Assembly: GCF_051304405.1 (NCBI RefSeq)
Contig: NZ_JBPPGG010000001.1
Location: 434,001 to 498,000, forward strand
Direction: 5' to 3'
From: Pedomonas sp051304405
GTDB taxonomy: Bacteria; Pseudomonadota; Alphaproteobacteria; Sphingomonadales; Sphingomonadaceae
DNA: 64,000 nucleotides
Below the pieces are notes generated by a model, which saw only the letters and a list, made by a program, of their open reading frames with translations, did not search any database and had not been told where the DNA came from. Positions 44,860 to 53,109 of the stretch are shown here, piece by piece (position 1 is the stretch's first letter; the number at the start of each line of letters is the position of its first letter). The position numbers and the translations under genes were made by a program.

Positions 44860-45924
44860 TTACGCTTTCTTCTTGGGACGGCCACGCTTCTTCGGAGCGG
44901 CCGGAGCCGGGACCGAAGCAGCCTTGGCGGGACGGCCAACCTTCGCGCGCGGAGCGGCGGAGCCAGCCAGGGTGGGATCGATCTGCTTGCACGCATCGAC
45001 GAGGCCGCGCACCGCATTGACCGAGTTCTGGAACATCTTGCGTTCCGCAGCCTTCAGGTCGATCTCGACGATCCGTTCAACACCGCCTTCGCCGATGACG
45101 ACCGGAACGCCGACATAGAGCCCGTCAAGCCCGTAGGCGCCGTCAACATAGGCGGCGCAGGGCAGCAGGCGCTTCTTGTCCTTCAGGTAGCTCTCGGCCA
45201 TCTGCACGGCCGCGGCGGCCGGAGCGTAGTAGGCCGAACCGGTCTTGAGCAGGCCGACGATCTCGGCGCCGCCGTCGCGGGTGCGCTGCACGATCTGGTT
45301 CAGCCGCTCCTGCGTGGTCCAGCCCATCTTGACCAGATCGGGCACGGGGATGCCGGCAACGGTCGAGTAGCGGGTCAGCGGCACCATGGTGTCGCCGTGG
45401 CCGCCCAGGACGAAGGCCGTCACGTCCTCAACGGAGACATTGAACTCCTCGGCCAGGAAGTAGCGGAAGCGGGCGGAGTCCAGCACGCCGGCCATGCCCA
45501 CCACCTTGCTGTGCGGCAGGCCGGAGAACTCGCGCAGCGCCCACACCATGGCATCGAGCGGATTGGTGATGCAGATGACGAACGCCTTCGGGGCGTAGCG
45601 GCGGATGCCCTCGCCCACCGACTTCATCACCTTCAGGTTGATGCCGAGCAGGTCGTCGCGGCTCATGCCCGGCTTGCGCGGCACGCCCGCGGTGACGATG
45701 CACACGTCCGCGCCCTTGATGGCCTTGTAGTCGTTGGCACCGCGCAGGCGGACATCGAACCCGTCAACCGGCGAGGATTCGGCGATGTCCAGCGCCTTGC
45801 CCTGCGGCAGCCCCTCGGCGATGTCGAACAGCACCACGTCGCCAAGTTCTTTCAGGCCGATCAGGTGGGCAAGCGTTCCCCCGATCATCCCGCTGCCGAT
45901 CAGCGCAATTTTTTTGCGTGCCAT
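44860..45924 (-). CDS. mdh: malate dehydrogenase with AT-hook-like C-terminal tail
   Basis: NAD-dependent enzyme interconverting malate and oxaloacetate, of the LDH-like type. The NAD motif KKIALIGSGMIGGTLAHL, the catalytic segment around VTAFVLGGHGDTMVPL (catalytic His) and VVGMAGVLDSARFR are intact. The ATG at 45924 gives 354 residues; the normal enzyme ends near residue 320 (LVDACKQIDPTLA). A 34-residue tail follows, rich in Ala, Pro and Lys, with two GRP cores: AKVGRPAK and KKRGRPKKK. The second matches the AT-hook DNA-binding motif. The frame and TAA stop were checked by hand. It heads mdh-sucC-sucD-sucA-sucB. Confidence 0.95.
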   Translation of the reverse strand: MARKKIALIGSGMIGGTLAHLIGLKELGDVVLFDIAEGLPQGKALDIAESSPVDGFDVRLRGANDYKAIKGADVCIVTAGVPRKPGMSRDDLLGINLKVMKSVGEGIRRYAPKAFVICITNPLDAMVWALREFSGLPHSKVVGMAGVLDSARFRYFLAEEFNVSVEDVTAFVLGGHGDTMVPLTRYSTVAGIPVPDLVKMGWTTQERLNQIVQRTRDGGAEIVGLLKTGSAYYAPAAAAVQMAESYLKDKKRLLPCAAYVDGAYGLDGLYVGVPVVIGEGGVERIVEIDLKAAERKMFQNSVNAVRGLVDACKQIDPTLAGSAAPRAKVGRPAKAASVPAPAAPKKRGRPKKKA

Positions 45925-46072
45925 GAACGTCTCTATCGTGACTGCCATTCAAAAGTCGCAGGACACACGAAACGAATGCCCAAACGGCCGTGGGAATAGA
46001 CTGAATCTCCTGCGCTCGCAAGGGCGCGCAGTCAGAATTGCCGCCGCCCTGAGCGCAATTTTTACCGGGTCT

Positions 46073-48178
46073 TTACACGCCGTGACAGGACGACGTGGCG
46101 TCCGACCCCGACTCTCCGCCCTGACGCAGCCGCTCCAGGTCGCCCCGGATGGTCGGACAGGCCGGATTCAGCGAAAAGGCACGCTCGTAGGCCTCCCGCG
46201 CGGCATCCGTGCGGTGCAGCCTGGTCTCCAGCAGCACGCCGAGCTGGTGCCACACCTCATGGTCATCCGGGGCCAGCGCCACTGCCTGCCGCAGCGCCAG
46301 CTCCGCCTCCGCCGTCAGGCTCAGCCCGTCGGCTAACACTTCTGCTAGGCGCTGCCACAGCCAGGCGGTGTTCGGCTCCCGCGCCAGCGCCTCCCGCAAC
46401 GCCGCCACGGCGGACTCGGGCTGCTGCATGGCCGGGTAGAGCAGCATCCCCAGCTGCGCCCAGGTCCAGGCATGGTCCGGGTCCAGCTCCAGCGCCCGGC
46501 GGAAGGCGGCCTCCGCCTCCGCCGCGCGGCCCGGCACCTGCGCCAGCAGGCGGCCCAGCTCGCTCCACGCCCAGCGGTAGTCGGGCTTCAGGCGCAACGC
46601 CTCCCGGAAGGCCGACTCGGCCTCATCCGCGCGGGCGAGATCCGTCTGGGCGATGAGCGCGCCCAGCTGGCTCCAGTTCCACGGCTCCTGCGGCGCCAGA
46701 TTCAGCGCGCGCCGGTAGGCGGCCTCCGCCTCGCGCGGCTGGCCCAGCCATTCGTGGTAGACCTGCCCCAGATGGGCCCAGGCCCATTCGTAGTCCGGGT
46801 TGATCCGCAGCGCCTCCTGGAACGCGCGCGCGCCCTCGGCCGGGCGCTGCATCTTGAAGGCGAGCAGATGGCCCAGTTGCGCCCAGGCCCAGGCGTTGTC
46901 CGGCTCGCCCTCCAGCATCCGCCGGTAGCCCGCCTCGGCCTCTGCCAGCTTGTCCAGCTTCAGGTGCCGCACATGGGCCAGCTGGCCCTCGGCCCACCAG
47001 TAGCCGGGGCGGGCCGCCAGCGCCCGCTCGAACAGGGCCTCCGCCTCCTCCGGCGCGTCCATGGAGTCGGCGAGGAACCGCCCGTAGTGGGCCAGCGCCC
47101 AGGCATAGTCGGGCGCGCGGTCGATGGCGTTGCGGAAGGCCGCGTCCGCCTCCTCCTCCCGGCCCGGCTGGTGGGAGAGCAGCTCGCCCAGCTGGGCCCA
47201 GTCCCAGTCGTCCTCCGGGTCCAGTTCGAGGGCCCGGCGCAGCGCCGCCTCGGCCTCCGCCGGGCGCTTCAGCTCGGTGCCGAGCAACTGGCCGAGCTGG
47301 CCCCAGGCCCAGGCATAGTCCGGGTTTTCCTCCACCGCCTTGCGGTAGGCGTGCTCGGCGTCGCGGAAGCGGCCCAGCTCCTCCTGATAGAGCAGGCCCA
47401 GTTGCGCCCAGGCCCACGGGTAGCTGCGGCTGAGCGCGATGGCGCGCCGGTAGCCCTCCTCCGCCTCCTCGAGGCGCTCGCCCGCCGTGTGCAGCACCCG
47501 CGCCTTCCAGGCCCAGGCGGTGGCGTAGTTCCAGTCCAGCATGAGCGCCTGGGTCAGCGCCTCCTCCGCCTCGTCCAGGTCGCCTTCCCGGTCGTGGATC
47601 ACCCGGCCGAGATAGGCCCAGGCCACCTCGCTCTGGTCGTCGATGGCGACGGCGCGGCGCAGCACCGCCTCCGCGTCCTCGTCCCGGGCCAGATGGTCGG
47701 CGAGCAGGCGGCCCAGGTTCACCCAGGCCTCGGCGTCGTCCGGGTGGGCGGCGATGATCCGCTCCCACACCGCGCAGGCGTCCAGATACCGCCCGGCCCG
47801 CTCCAGCCAGGCAGCCTCGGCGTGCTCGTCGGCCATGGTCGGCCCCAGCGCGTGGGGCGGCAGGGACAGGGACTCCGAAAGGGACCGGGAGCCTTCCCCC
47901 GACAGCGGCGCGCCTCCGGTCTGGCCGGGGCGCCCCGGCGGCGGGTTGAGGCGGCGCAGGCCGTCCGCCCGCGCGCGCGCCTCCTCGGCCTCGCCGCGGC
48001 GGGCCGGGTCCAGCGCCAGCAGCCGGGCGAGATGGTGCCAGGCCTCCGGCCGCTTCTCCTCCAGCGCCGTCGCGATTTCCAGCGCCTGAATCGCCTCGTC
48101 CAGACGGCCCTGCCCTTCGGCCAGCGTCGCCCGGATCAGGTATTGGCGGTAGGCCTGGTCGGTTGAGATGGCACCCAC
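46073..48178 (-). CDS. Trp-rich TPR-like repeat protein
   Basis: A 701-residue protein without signal peptide or membrane segment. An N-terminal TPR-like pair (about 10-75) and a Gly/Ser/Pro-rich linker (about 76-115) precede fifteen tandem repeats of 35 residues (about 148-673). The repeat consensus is roughly YAWAWAQLGxLL, variable middle, then EAEAAYRRALELxPD: TPR helix A/B logic, but one residue longer than the classical 34 and with Trp at positions 3 and 5 of nearly every copy. This suggests a superhelical protein-binding scaffold. The GTG start at 48178 has AGGGAG 6 nt upstream. No partner is evident from neighbours mdh and tetR. Confidence 0.85.
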   Translation of the reverse strand: MGAISTDQAYRQYLIRATLAEGQGRLDEAIQALEIATALEEKRPEAWHHLARLLALDPARRGEAEEARARADGLRRLNPPPGRPGQTGGAPLSGEGSRSLSESLSLPPHALGPTMADEHAEAAWLERAGRYLDACAVWERIIAAHPDDAEAWVNLGRLLADHLARDEDAEAVLRRAVAIDDQSEVAWAYLGRVIHDREGDLDEAEEALTQALMLDWNYATAWAWKARVLHTAGERLEEAEEGYRRAIALSRSYPWAWAQLGLLYQEELGRFRDAEHAYRKAVEENPDYAWAWGQLGQLLGTELKRPAEAEAALRRALELDPEDDWDWAQLGELLSHQPGREEEADAAFRNAIDRAPDYAWALAHYGRFLADSMDAPEEAEALFERALAARPGYWWAEGQLAHVRHLKLDKLAEAEAGYRRMLEGEPDNAWAWAQLGHLLAFKMQRPAEGARAFQEALRINPDYEWAWAHLGQVYHEWLGQPREAEAAYRRALNLAPQEPWNWSQLGALIAQTDLARADEAESAFREALRLKPDYRWAWSELGRLLAQVPGRAAEAEAAFRRALELDPDHAWTWAQLGMLLYPAMQQPESAVAALREALAREPNTAWLWQRLAEVLADGLSLTAEAELALRQAVALAPDDHEVWHQLGVLLETRLHRTDAAREAYERAFSLNPACPTIRGDLERLRQGGESGSDATSSCHGV

Positions 48179-48249
48179 GCCGCGCTCCCTAACGTTCCGC
48201 TGCGTCGCGCCCGACACGGGCAGGACCCCGGGTCTCCGCCACACCGTTG

Positions 48250-48276
48250 CGCCGCCGGTCTCTTTTACCGGCGGCG
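48250..48276 (-). terminator. hairpin over the tetR stop codon
   Basis: CGCCGCCGGT pairs perfectly with ACCGGCGGCG, loop CTCTTTT. The TAA stop of tetR lies at the stem-loop junction. There is no T tract, so termination here is uncertain. Confidence 0.4.
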
Positions 48277-48915
48277 TCCGTAGGCACGCAAGAAGGTGGC
48301 GACGCTCGTCGTGATACGCTGCATATGCCCCTCCGGTTCGATGGCGTTCGGGCCATGCAGCATCACCTTCAGAAAATAGTTGCCCTTGAGCATGCCGATG
48401 AAATGCTCGGCGGCGAGGTCGGGGTCCTCCATCTCCAGAACGCCCCGCGCGGCCTGGCGGCGCAAATAGTCCGCCAGATACCGCTGGGTGCGGCGCGGCC
48501 CGGCAGCGTAGAAGGACGGGCCATACTGCTCGCGGCTCGACAGCACCACCCGCAGCAGCGCATGGGTGGCCGCGTTGATGAGCATGTTGAGGTAGGCGGT
48601 GGCCAGCGCCGTCAGCGTCTCCTCCACGCTGGCGTCTTCCGCCGCCGTGCGCAGGGGGGTCATCAGCTCGTCGACGCAGCTGCCGATGACCTCGTCGATC
48701 AGCTGCTCCTTGCTGGTCCAGTTGTTGTAGATGGTCTGGCGCGAGACGCCGGCGGCCTCCGCTACCTCCTCCAGCGTCACCGCCGGCCCGCGCTGCTGGA
48801 GCAGCTCGCGGGTGGACGTGAGGATCGCCTCGCGCTTGGCCAGGTCCACGGGGCGGCCCGGCCCCGGGCGGCGGCCCTTGCGGGCCCTGGCGGAAACGGG
48901 ATCGTCGTGCCTCAA
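48265..48915 (-). CDS. TetR-family repressor of the efflux operon
   Basis: A 216-residue regulator. After a basic tail (ARARKGRRPGPGRPVDLAKREAIL) the TetR HTH spans about residues 30-72 (LLQQRGPAVTLEEVAEAAGVSRQTIYNNWTSKEQLIDEVI). The C-terminal ligand domain is AefR/TetR_C_7-like, with EHFIGMLKGNYFLKVMLHG. The start is a TTG at 48915 that overlaps the emrB stop (TTGA), with GGAG 7 nt upstream; no ATG or GTG in frame fits better. As last gene of emrA-emrB-tetR it should repress its own operon at the two-copy operator 51693-51734. Confidence 0.88.
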   Translation of the reverse strand: MRHDDPVSARARKGRRPGPGRPVDLAKREAILTSTRELLQQRGPAVTLEEVAEAAGVSRQTIYNNWTSKEQLIDEVIGSCVDELMTPLRTAAEDASVEETLTALATAYLNMLINAATHALLRVVLSSREQYGPSFYAAGPRRTQRYLADYLRRQAARGVLEMEDPDLAAEHFIGMLKGNYFLKVMLHGPNAIEPEGHMQRITTSVATFLRAYGRRR

Positions 48916-50540
48916 TGTGCTTCTCCTCCGGCCGCGCCCCGGGCCGGTTTCAGCAGCAGCGGCAGGACCGCCACCACGAAGAATATGCCGCCCAGGAGGG
49001 CCAGGCAATCGGCGTAACTCAGCACCGTCACCTCCCGCTGGAACAGGAGGAGCAGCTGCTTGATCGCCGCGCCCGTCGGGTCGGGCAGCCCCAGATCGGT
49101 CATGCGCTGTTCGACGCCGCCGAGCCACGCCTCCACCTCCGGCCGGCCGTGGTTCAGGTGTTCGCCCAGCCGCGACCAGTGGAAGTTCTCCCGCCACTGG
49201 AGCACGGTGTTGATGAAGGCGAGGCCGAACGCGCCGCCCAAGTTGCGGCAGAGGGTGTAGAGTCCGCCTGCGTCCTTCAGCCGGTCGATCGGCAGCGTCG
49301 CGAACGAGATCGCGCTGAGGGTGGACAGGCACAGGATCAGGCCGAAGCCGCGCAGCACCTGAGGCACGATCAGCTCGTGGAAGCGCCAGTCCGCCGTCAG
49401 GGTGTGGGTCATCCAGGTGGCGTAGGCGAGCATGGCCATGCCGATCACCGCCAGCAGGCGCAGGTCCACGTGCTTCTGGAGGAAGCCGGTGACCGGCGCG
49501 CCGAGGATCATGGCGATGCCGCTGATCGAGAGCACGCTGCCGATCTGCACGCTCGACAGGCCCGCCACCCGCCCGAGGAACAGCGGGAAGATGTAGACGA
49601 GGCCGAACAGGCCGATGCCCACCAGCGAGCCGAGCAGCGCCCCCAAGGTGAAGTTGTAGTTGCCGAAGATCCGCAGGTTGACGATGGGCTCCTTCACCGT
49701 GAGCGTGCGCCAGATGAACGCCACGCCCGCGCTGACCGAGATCACCGTCAGCCAGAAGATGGTGCTGTCCTCGAACCACTGGTCCTTGGCCCCTTCCTCC
49801 AGCACATATTCGAGGCAGCCGAGGAACACGGCCATCATCAGGAGGCCGAGCAGATCGACGCGGCGCAGCAGCGCGTAGTCCGGCTTGTCCAGCCCGTCCA
49901 CGCACAGCCACACGCCCACCGCCACGATGATGCCGGGGACGACATTGACGAGGAACAGCCAGTGCCAGCTGATGGCGTCGGTGATCCAGCCGCCCAGCGT
50001 CGGGCCCACCGTGGGCGCCATGGTGACGATGAGGCTCACCACCACCATCATGGTTTTCTGGCGGCTGCGGCCGAACACCAGGATCATGCTGGCGTAGATG
50101 GAGGGGATCATGCCGCCGCCGAGGAAGCCCTGGATCGCGCGGTAGAGGATCATCTCCTCCATGGAGGTGGCGGTGGCGCACAGGATGCTGGCGAGCGTGA
50201 AGCCCGCCGCCGACAGGCTGAACATCACCCGCGTCGAGAGCGCGCGGGAGAGGTAGCCCGAGAGCGGGATCATGATGATCTCCGCGATCAGGTAGGAGCC
50301 CTGCACCCAGCTCGCCTCGTCCGGGCTGGCGGCGAGGCCGGCCTGGATGTCGCCGATGGAGGCCGCGACGATCTGGATGTCGAGCACGGCCATGAACATG
50401 CCGAGCACCATCAGGAAGAAGCCCACCAGCAGCCGGACGGGCGGCCACTCGGGGCCGTCGTAGCCCGGGTACCAGCCGGTCTTCTCCCCCGCGTCGCCGG
50501 CGGCGCCGGCAGGCGCGGCCGCCGGGGTCGACTCACTCAT
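48912..50540 (-). CDS. emrB: EmrB/QacA-type MFS multidrug efflux pump
   Basis: DHA2-family drug:proton antiporter of 542 residues with about 14 hydrophobic helices. The N-terminal helix has MVLGMFMAVLDIQIVAASIGDI, motif D1 of the family (LDxTIVNVALP-type, with Ile-Val-Ala-Ala here), and helix 5 shows the GPTLGGWITDAISWHWLFLVNVVPG motif C. It forms a tripartite pump with the membrane-fusion protein encoded just upstream and an outer-membrane channel not in this window. It overlaps emrA by 8 bp and tetR by 4 bp. Confidence 0.94.
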   Translation of the reverse strand: MSESTPAAAPAGAAGDAGEKTGWYPGYDGPEWPPVRLLVGFFLMVLGMFMAVLDIQIVAASIGDIQAGLAASPDEASWVQGSYLIAEIIMIPLSGYLSRALSTRVMFSLSAAGFTLASILCATATSMEEMILYRAIQGFLGGGMIPSIYASMILVFGRSRQKTMMVVVSLIVTMAPTVGPTLGGWITDAISWHWLFLVNVVPGIIVAVGVWLCVDGLDKPDYALLRRVDLLGLLMMAVFLGCLEYVLEEGAKDQWFEDSTIFWLTVISVSAGVAFIWRTLTVKEPIVNLRIFGNYNFTLGALLGSLVGIGLFGLVYIFPLFLGRVAGLSSVQIGSVLSISGIAMILGAPVTGFLQKHVDLRLLAVIGMAMLAYATWMTHTLTADWRFHELIVPQVLRGFGLILCLSTLSAISFATLPIDRLKDAGGLYTLCRNLGGAFGLAFINTVLQWRENFHWSRLGEHLNHGRPEVEAWLGGVEQRMTDLGLPDPTGAAIKQLLLLFQREVTVLSYADCLALLGGIFFVVAVLPLLLKPARGAAGGEAH

Positions 50541-51639
50541 GGGAGTCGCTTCCCCCGGCCGCCGCCAGGTGCATGGCGGACGGCGCCTCGGTCTTCTTCT
50601 GCGCGCCGCCGCGGGTGTCGATGGTGGCGATCACCGACATGCCCGGCGTCAGCCACACGCCCTTGGGCAGGGGCTGGTCGAGCACGATCTTCACCGGCAG
50701 GCGCTGCACGATCTTGGTGAAGTTGCCGGTGGCGTTCTCCGGCGGCAGCAGCGAGAAGCGCGAGCCGCTGGCGGGGGCGATGCTCTGCACCCGGCCGCGC
50801 ACCTCGACGCCCGGGAAGGCGTCCACCTCCAGCGTCACCGGCTGGCCCTCGGCCACCCGGGTCAGCTGGGTTTCCTTGAAGTTGGCCACCACATAGACGT
50901 CCTGAAGCGGCACCAGCGCCATCACCGTGGTGCCGGGGCGCACGAACTGGCCCACCCGCGCCGTGCGGTTGCCGATCACGCCGTCACGCGGCGCGCGAAT
51001 CTCGGTGTAGGAAAGCGCCAGCCGCGCCTCCTCCAGCTGCGCTTCCGCCTGCTTGATGCTGCCGGCCACCGCATCCAGCTGGGTCCTCAGAACGCCCAGC
51101 TGCTGGATGCTGCCGCCCAGTGCCGCCTGCTTCTCCGCCACCGAGGCCTCGGCCTGCCGGGCCTGCGCCACGGCCGACTCCAGCCGCTGGGCGGAGACCC
51201 ACTGCTTGTTGGCCAGTTCGGCGTAGCGCGTGCGGTCCTTGGTGGCGCGCTCCGCGTCGGCGCGGGCGCTGGCCAGCGCGGCTTCCGCCTCGCGCACGCT
51301 CAGCTCCTGCTTCTTGAGCGACTCGTGCAGGGAGCGCTCCATGGCGAAGCGCGACGCCAGCGCCGCCTCCGCCTCGGCCACCCGGGCGCGATAATCCTTG
51401 TCGTCCAGCCGCAGCAGGAGGTCGCCCGCCTTGACCGGCTGGTTGTCCTCCACCGCCACCTCGGCCACATAGCCTTCCACCTTGGGGGCGATGTGGACGA
51501 TTTCCGCCTCCACATAGGCGTTGTCCGTGCTCTGGAAATAGCGCCCGGTGGTGAACCACCAGATGCCGCCAGCCGCCGCGCCAAGCACGGCCACCACGCA
51601 GAAGATCAAAAGCAGACGTTTACGGGTCAAATCGCGCAT
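50533..51639 (-). CDS. emrA: EmrA/HlyD-type membrane-fusion protein
   Basis: Periplasmic adaptor of 368 residues. One N-terminal membrane helix at about 8-30; then the split lipoyl domain (APKVEGYVAEVAVEDNQPVKAGDLLLRLD and IRAPRDGVIGNRTARVGQFVRPG), a long coiled-coil hairpin between them rich in Ala, Glu and Arg (about 90-200), and a beta-barrel domain. The start at 51639 (ATG, GAGGA about 11 nt upstream) puts the helix at the N-terminus; a longer reading from 51699 would begin inside the operator. First gene of the efflux operon. Confidence 0.93.
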   Translation of the reverse strand: MRDLTRKRLLLIFCVVAVLGAAAGGIWWFTTGRYFQSTDNAYVEAEIVHIAPKVEGYVAEVAVEDNQPVKAGDLLLRLDDKDYRARVAEAEAALASRFAMERSLHESLKKQELSVREAEAALASARADAERATKDRTRYAELANKQWVSAQRLESAVAQARQAEASVAEKQAALGGSIQQLGVLRTQLDAVAGSIKQAEAQLEEARLALSYTEIRAPRDGVIGNRTARVGQFVRPGTTVMALVPLQDVYVVANFKETQLTRVAEGQPVTLEVDAFPGVEVRGRVQSIAPASGSRFSLLPPENATGNFTKIVQRLPVKIVLDQPLPKGVWLTPGMSVIATIDTRGGAQKKTEAPSAMHLAAAGGSDSHE

Positions 51640-51692
51640 GGAACGGAGAATCCTCGCGGTCGGGGGAGAAACTGCCGCGCCGATATCATTCC

Positions 51693-51736
51693 TGTACACG
51701 TGTGTCCATTATTATTTTTGTACACACGTGTCCAAT
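51693..51736 (-). promoter_or_regulatory. efflux-operon promoter with two TetR-type operators
   Basis: Two nearly identical 16-bp imperfect palindromes, TGTACACGTGTGTCCA (51693-51708) and TGTACACACGTGTCCA (51719-51734), differ only in the two central bases and start 26 bp apart. On the minus strand TTGGAC (51731-51736) is a plausible -35 with AATAAT 16 bp later as -10, so one operator covers the -35 and the other lies just downstream of the -10. Confidence 0.8.
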
Positions 51737-51790
51737 ATTTGGCCGAAACAGGGCGCCCGGCCCTCCCCGCCCCTCCGGCGGGCGCGCCGG

Positions 51791-52948
51791 TCAGGCGGCG
51801 ATGCCGTGGCCCTGCGCCAGGTAGTCGGCGGACTGCATTTCCATGAGGCGCGAGACGGTGCGCTCGAACTCGAAGGCGCCGTCGCCTTCGGTGTACAGCT
51901 CCTGCGGCGGCGCGTCGGCGGCGCACAGCAGCTTCACCCGGTATTCGTAGAGCGCGTCGATCAGCGTGACGAAGCGCTTGGCCTCATTGCGCTTCTCCGG
52001 CCCCAGCTTCGGGATGCCGACGATGATGACCGTGTGGTACTTCTGGGCGATGGCGAGGTAATCCGCCGGGCCCAGCGGGCTGGCGCACAGCCGCTTGAAC
52101 GAGAACACCGCCACGCCCTTCAGCGCCTTGGGCACGAACAGCTGCCGCCCCTGCACCGTCAGCGTGTCGGAGGGCACCTTCTCCCGGTCCTCCACCGCGT
52201 AGTCGGTCAGGCGGAAGAAGGCCTCGGACAGGGCCTGAGTCGCCTCCGGGCCGTTGGGCACGTAATAGACCGGCCGGCCGCCCAGCCGGTCGAGCCGGTA
52301 GTCGGTGGGGCCGTTCAGCGTCTCCACGTCCAGCGTCGCCTCCAGCAGGTCGATGAACGGCAGGAAAAGCTGGCGGTTGAGGCCGTTCTTGTAGAGGTCG
52401 CGCGGCGGGCGGTTGGAGGTGGTCACCACCACCACGCCGTTGCGGAACAGCTCGGTGAACAGGCGGCCGAGGATCATGGCGTCGGCCACGTCCGTCACCT
52501 GCATCTCGTCGAAGCACAGCAGCCGCGCCTCGCTGGCGATCTTTCCGGCGACGGGCGGAATCGGGTCATCCCCGGCGTGGCGGCCGAACGTCTCGCGCCG
52601 CTGCGCCTCGCTCATCTGGCGATAGTCGTGAATGGCGGCGTGCACCTCCAGCATGAACTCGTGGAAATGCACCCGCCGCCGGGGGCTGATGGTCACGTTG
52701 TCGTGGAACAGGTCCATGAGCATGGACTTGCCGCGCCCCACCGACCCCCACATGTACAGCCCGCGCGGCGGCGCGTCCGCCCGCCTGCCGCCGCCGAACA
52801 GGCGGCCGAGCCACGAGGGAGACGGCGGCGTCCAGGCATCCAGCTCCCGCGCCAGCCGGTCGAGGCGGGCCGCCACCCGCGCCTGGTCCGGGTCGGGACG
52901 CAGCTCGGATTGGGCCACCAGATTTTCATACGCAGAAATGACGCTCAT
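51791..52948 (-). CDS. zapE: cell division ATPase ZapE (AFG1-like)
   Basis: AAA-type ATPase of 385 residues that in E. coli joins the constricting Z ring; the yeast homologue Afg1 acts on mitochondrial membrane proteins. Walker A GSVGRGKSMLMDLFH is near residue 70, followed by RRVHFHEFMLEVHA, the Walker B-type RLLCFDEMQVTDVADAMILGRLF, and VVTTSNRPPRDLYKNGLNR. The ATG at 52948 has CGGAG just upstream; 22 codons further up are open but atypical. It stands alone. In many alphaproteobacteria it lies near mdh or sdh genes, and both are close here. Confidence 0.94.
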   Translation of the reverse strand: MSVISAYENLVAQSELRPDPDQARVAARLDRLARELDAWTPPSPSWLGRLFGGGRRADAPPRGLYMWGSVGRGKSMLMDLFHDNVTISPRRRVHFHEFMLEVHAAIHDYRQMSEAQRRETFGRHAGDDPIPPVAGKIASEARLLCFDEMQVTDVADAMILGRLFTELFRNGVVVVTTSNRPPRDLYKNGLNRQLFLPFIDLLEATLDVETLNGPTDYRLDRLGGRPVYYVPNGPEATQALSEAFFRLTDYAVEDREKVPSDTLTVQGRQLFVPKALKGVAVFSFKRLCASPLGPADYLAIAQKYHTVIIVGIPKLGPEKRNEAKRFVTLIDALYEYRVKLLCAADAPPQELYTEGDGAFEFERTVSRLMEMQSADYLAQGHGIAA

Positions 52949-53109
52949 AGGCTCCGGGCCATAAAGCATTTTTCGCCCGTCCGAAAGCGGCGTCACAGCG
53001 CACGCCCGGCGCAACTCTTTCTGCCGGGTGACGCCACCTTTTTCCGACTTGTGCGTTTAATGGCCTCATCCCCGGGGGCGCCACCAGGACCGATAAAACG
53101 ATCATCCCG

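Noticed and set aside
48265..50448. 727-codon minus-strand frame spanning emrB and tetR
   Set aside because: Only its last 216 codons, from the TTG at 48915, are the TetR gene; the rest is a second frame inside emrB.
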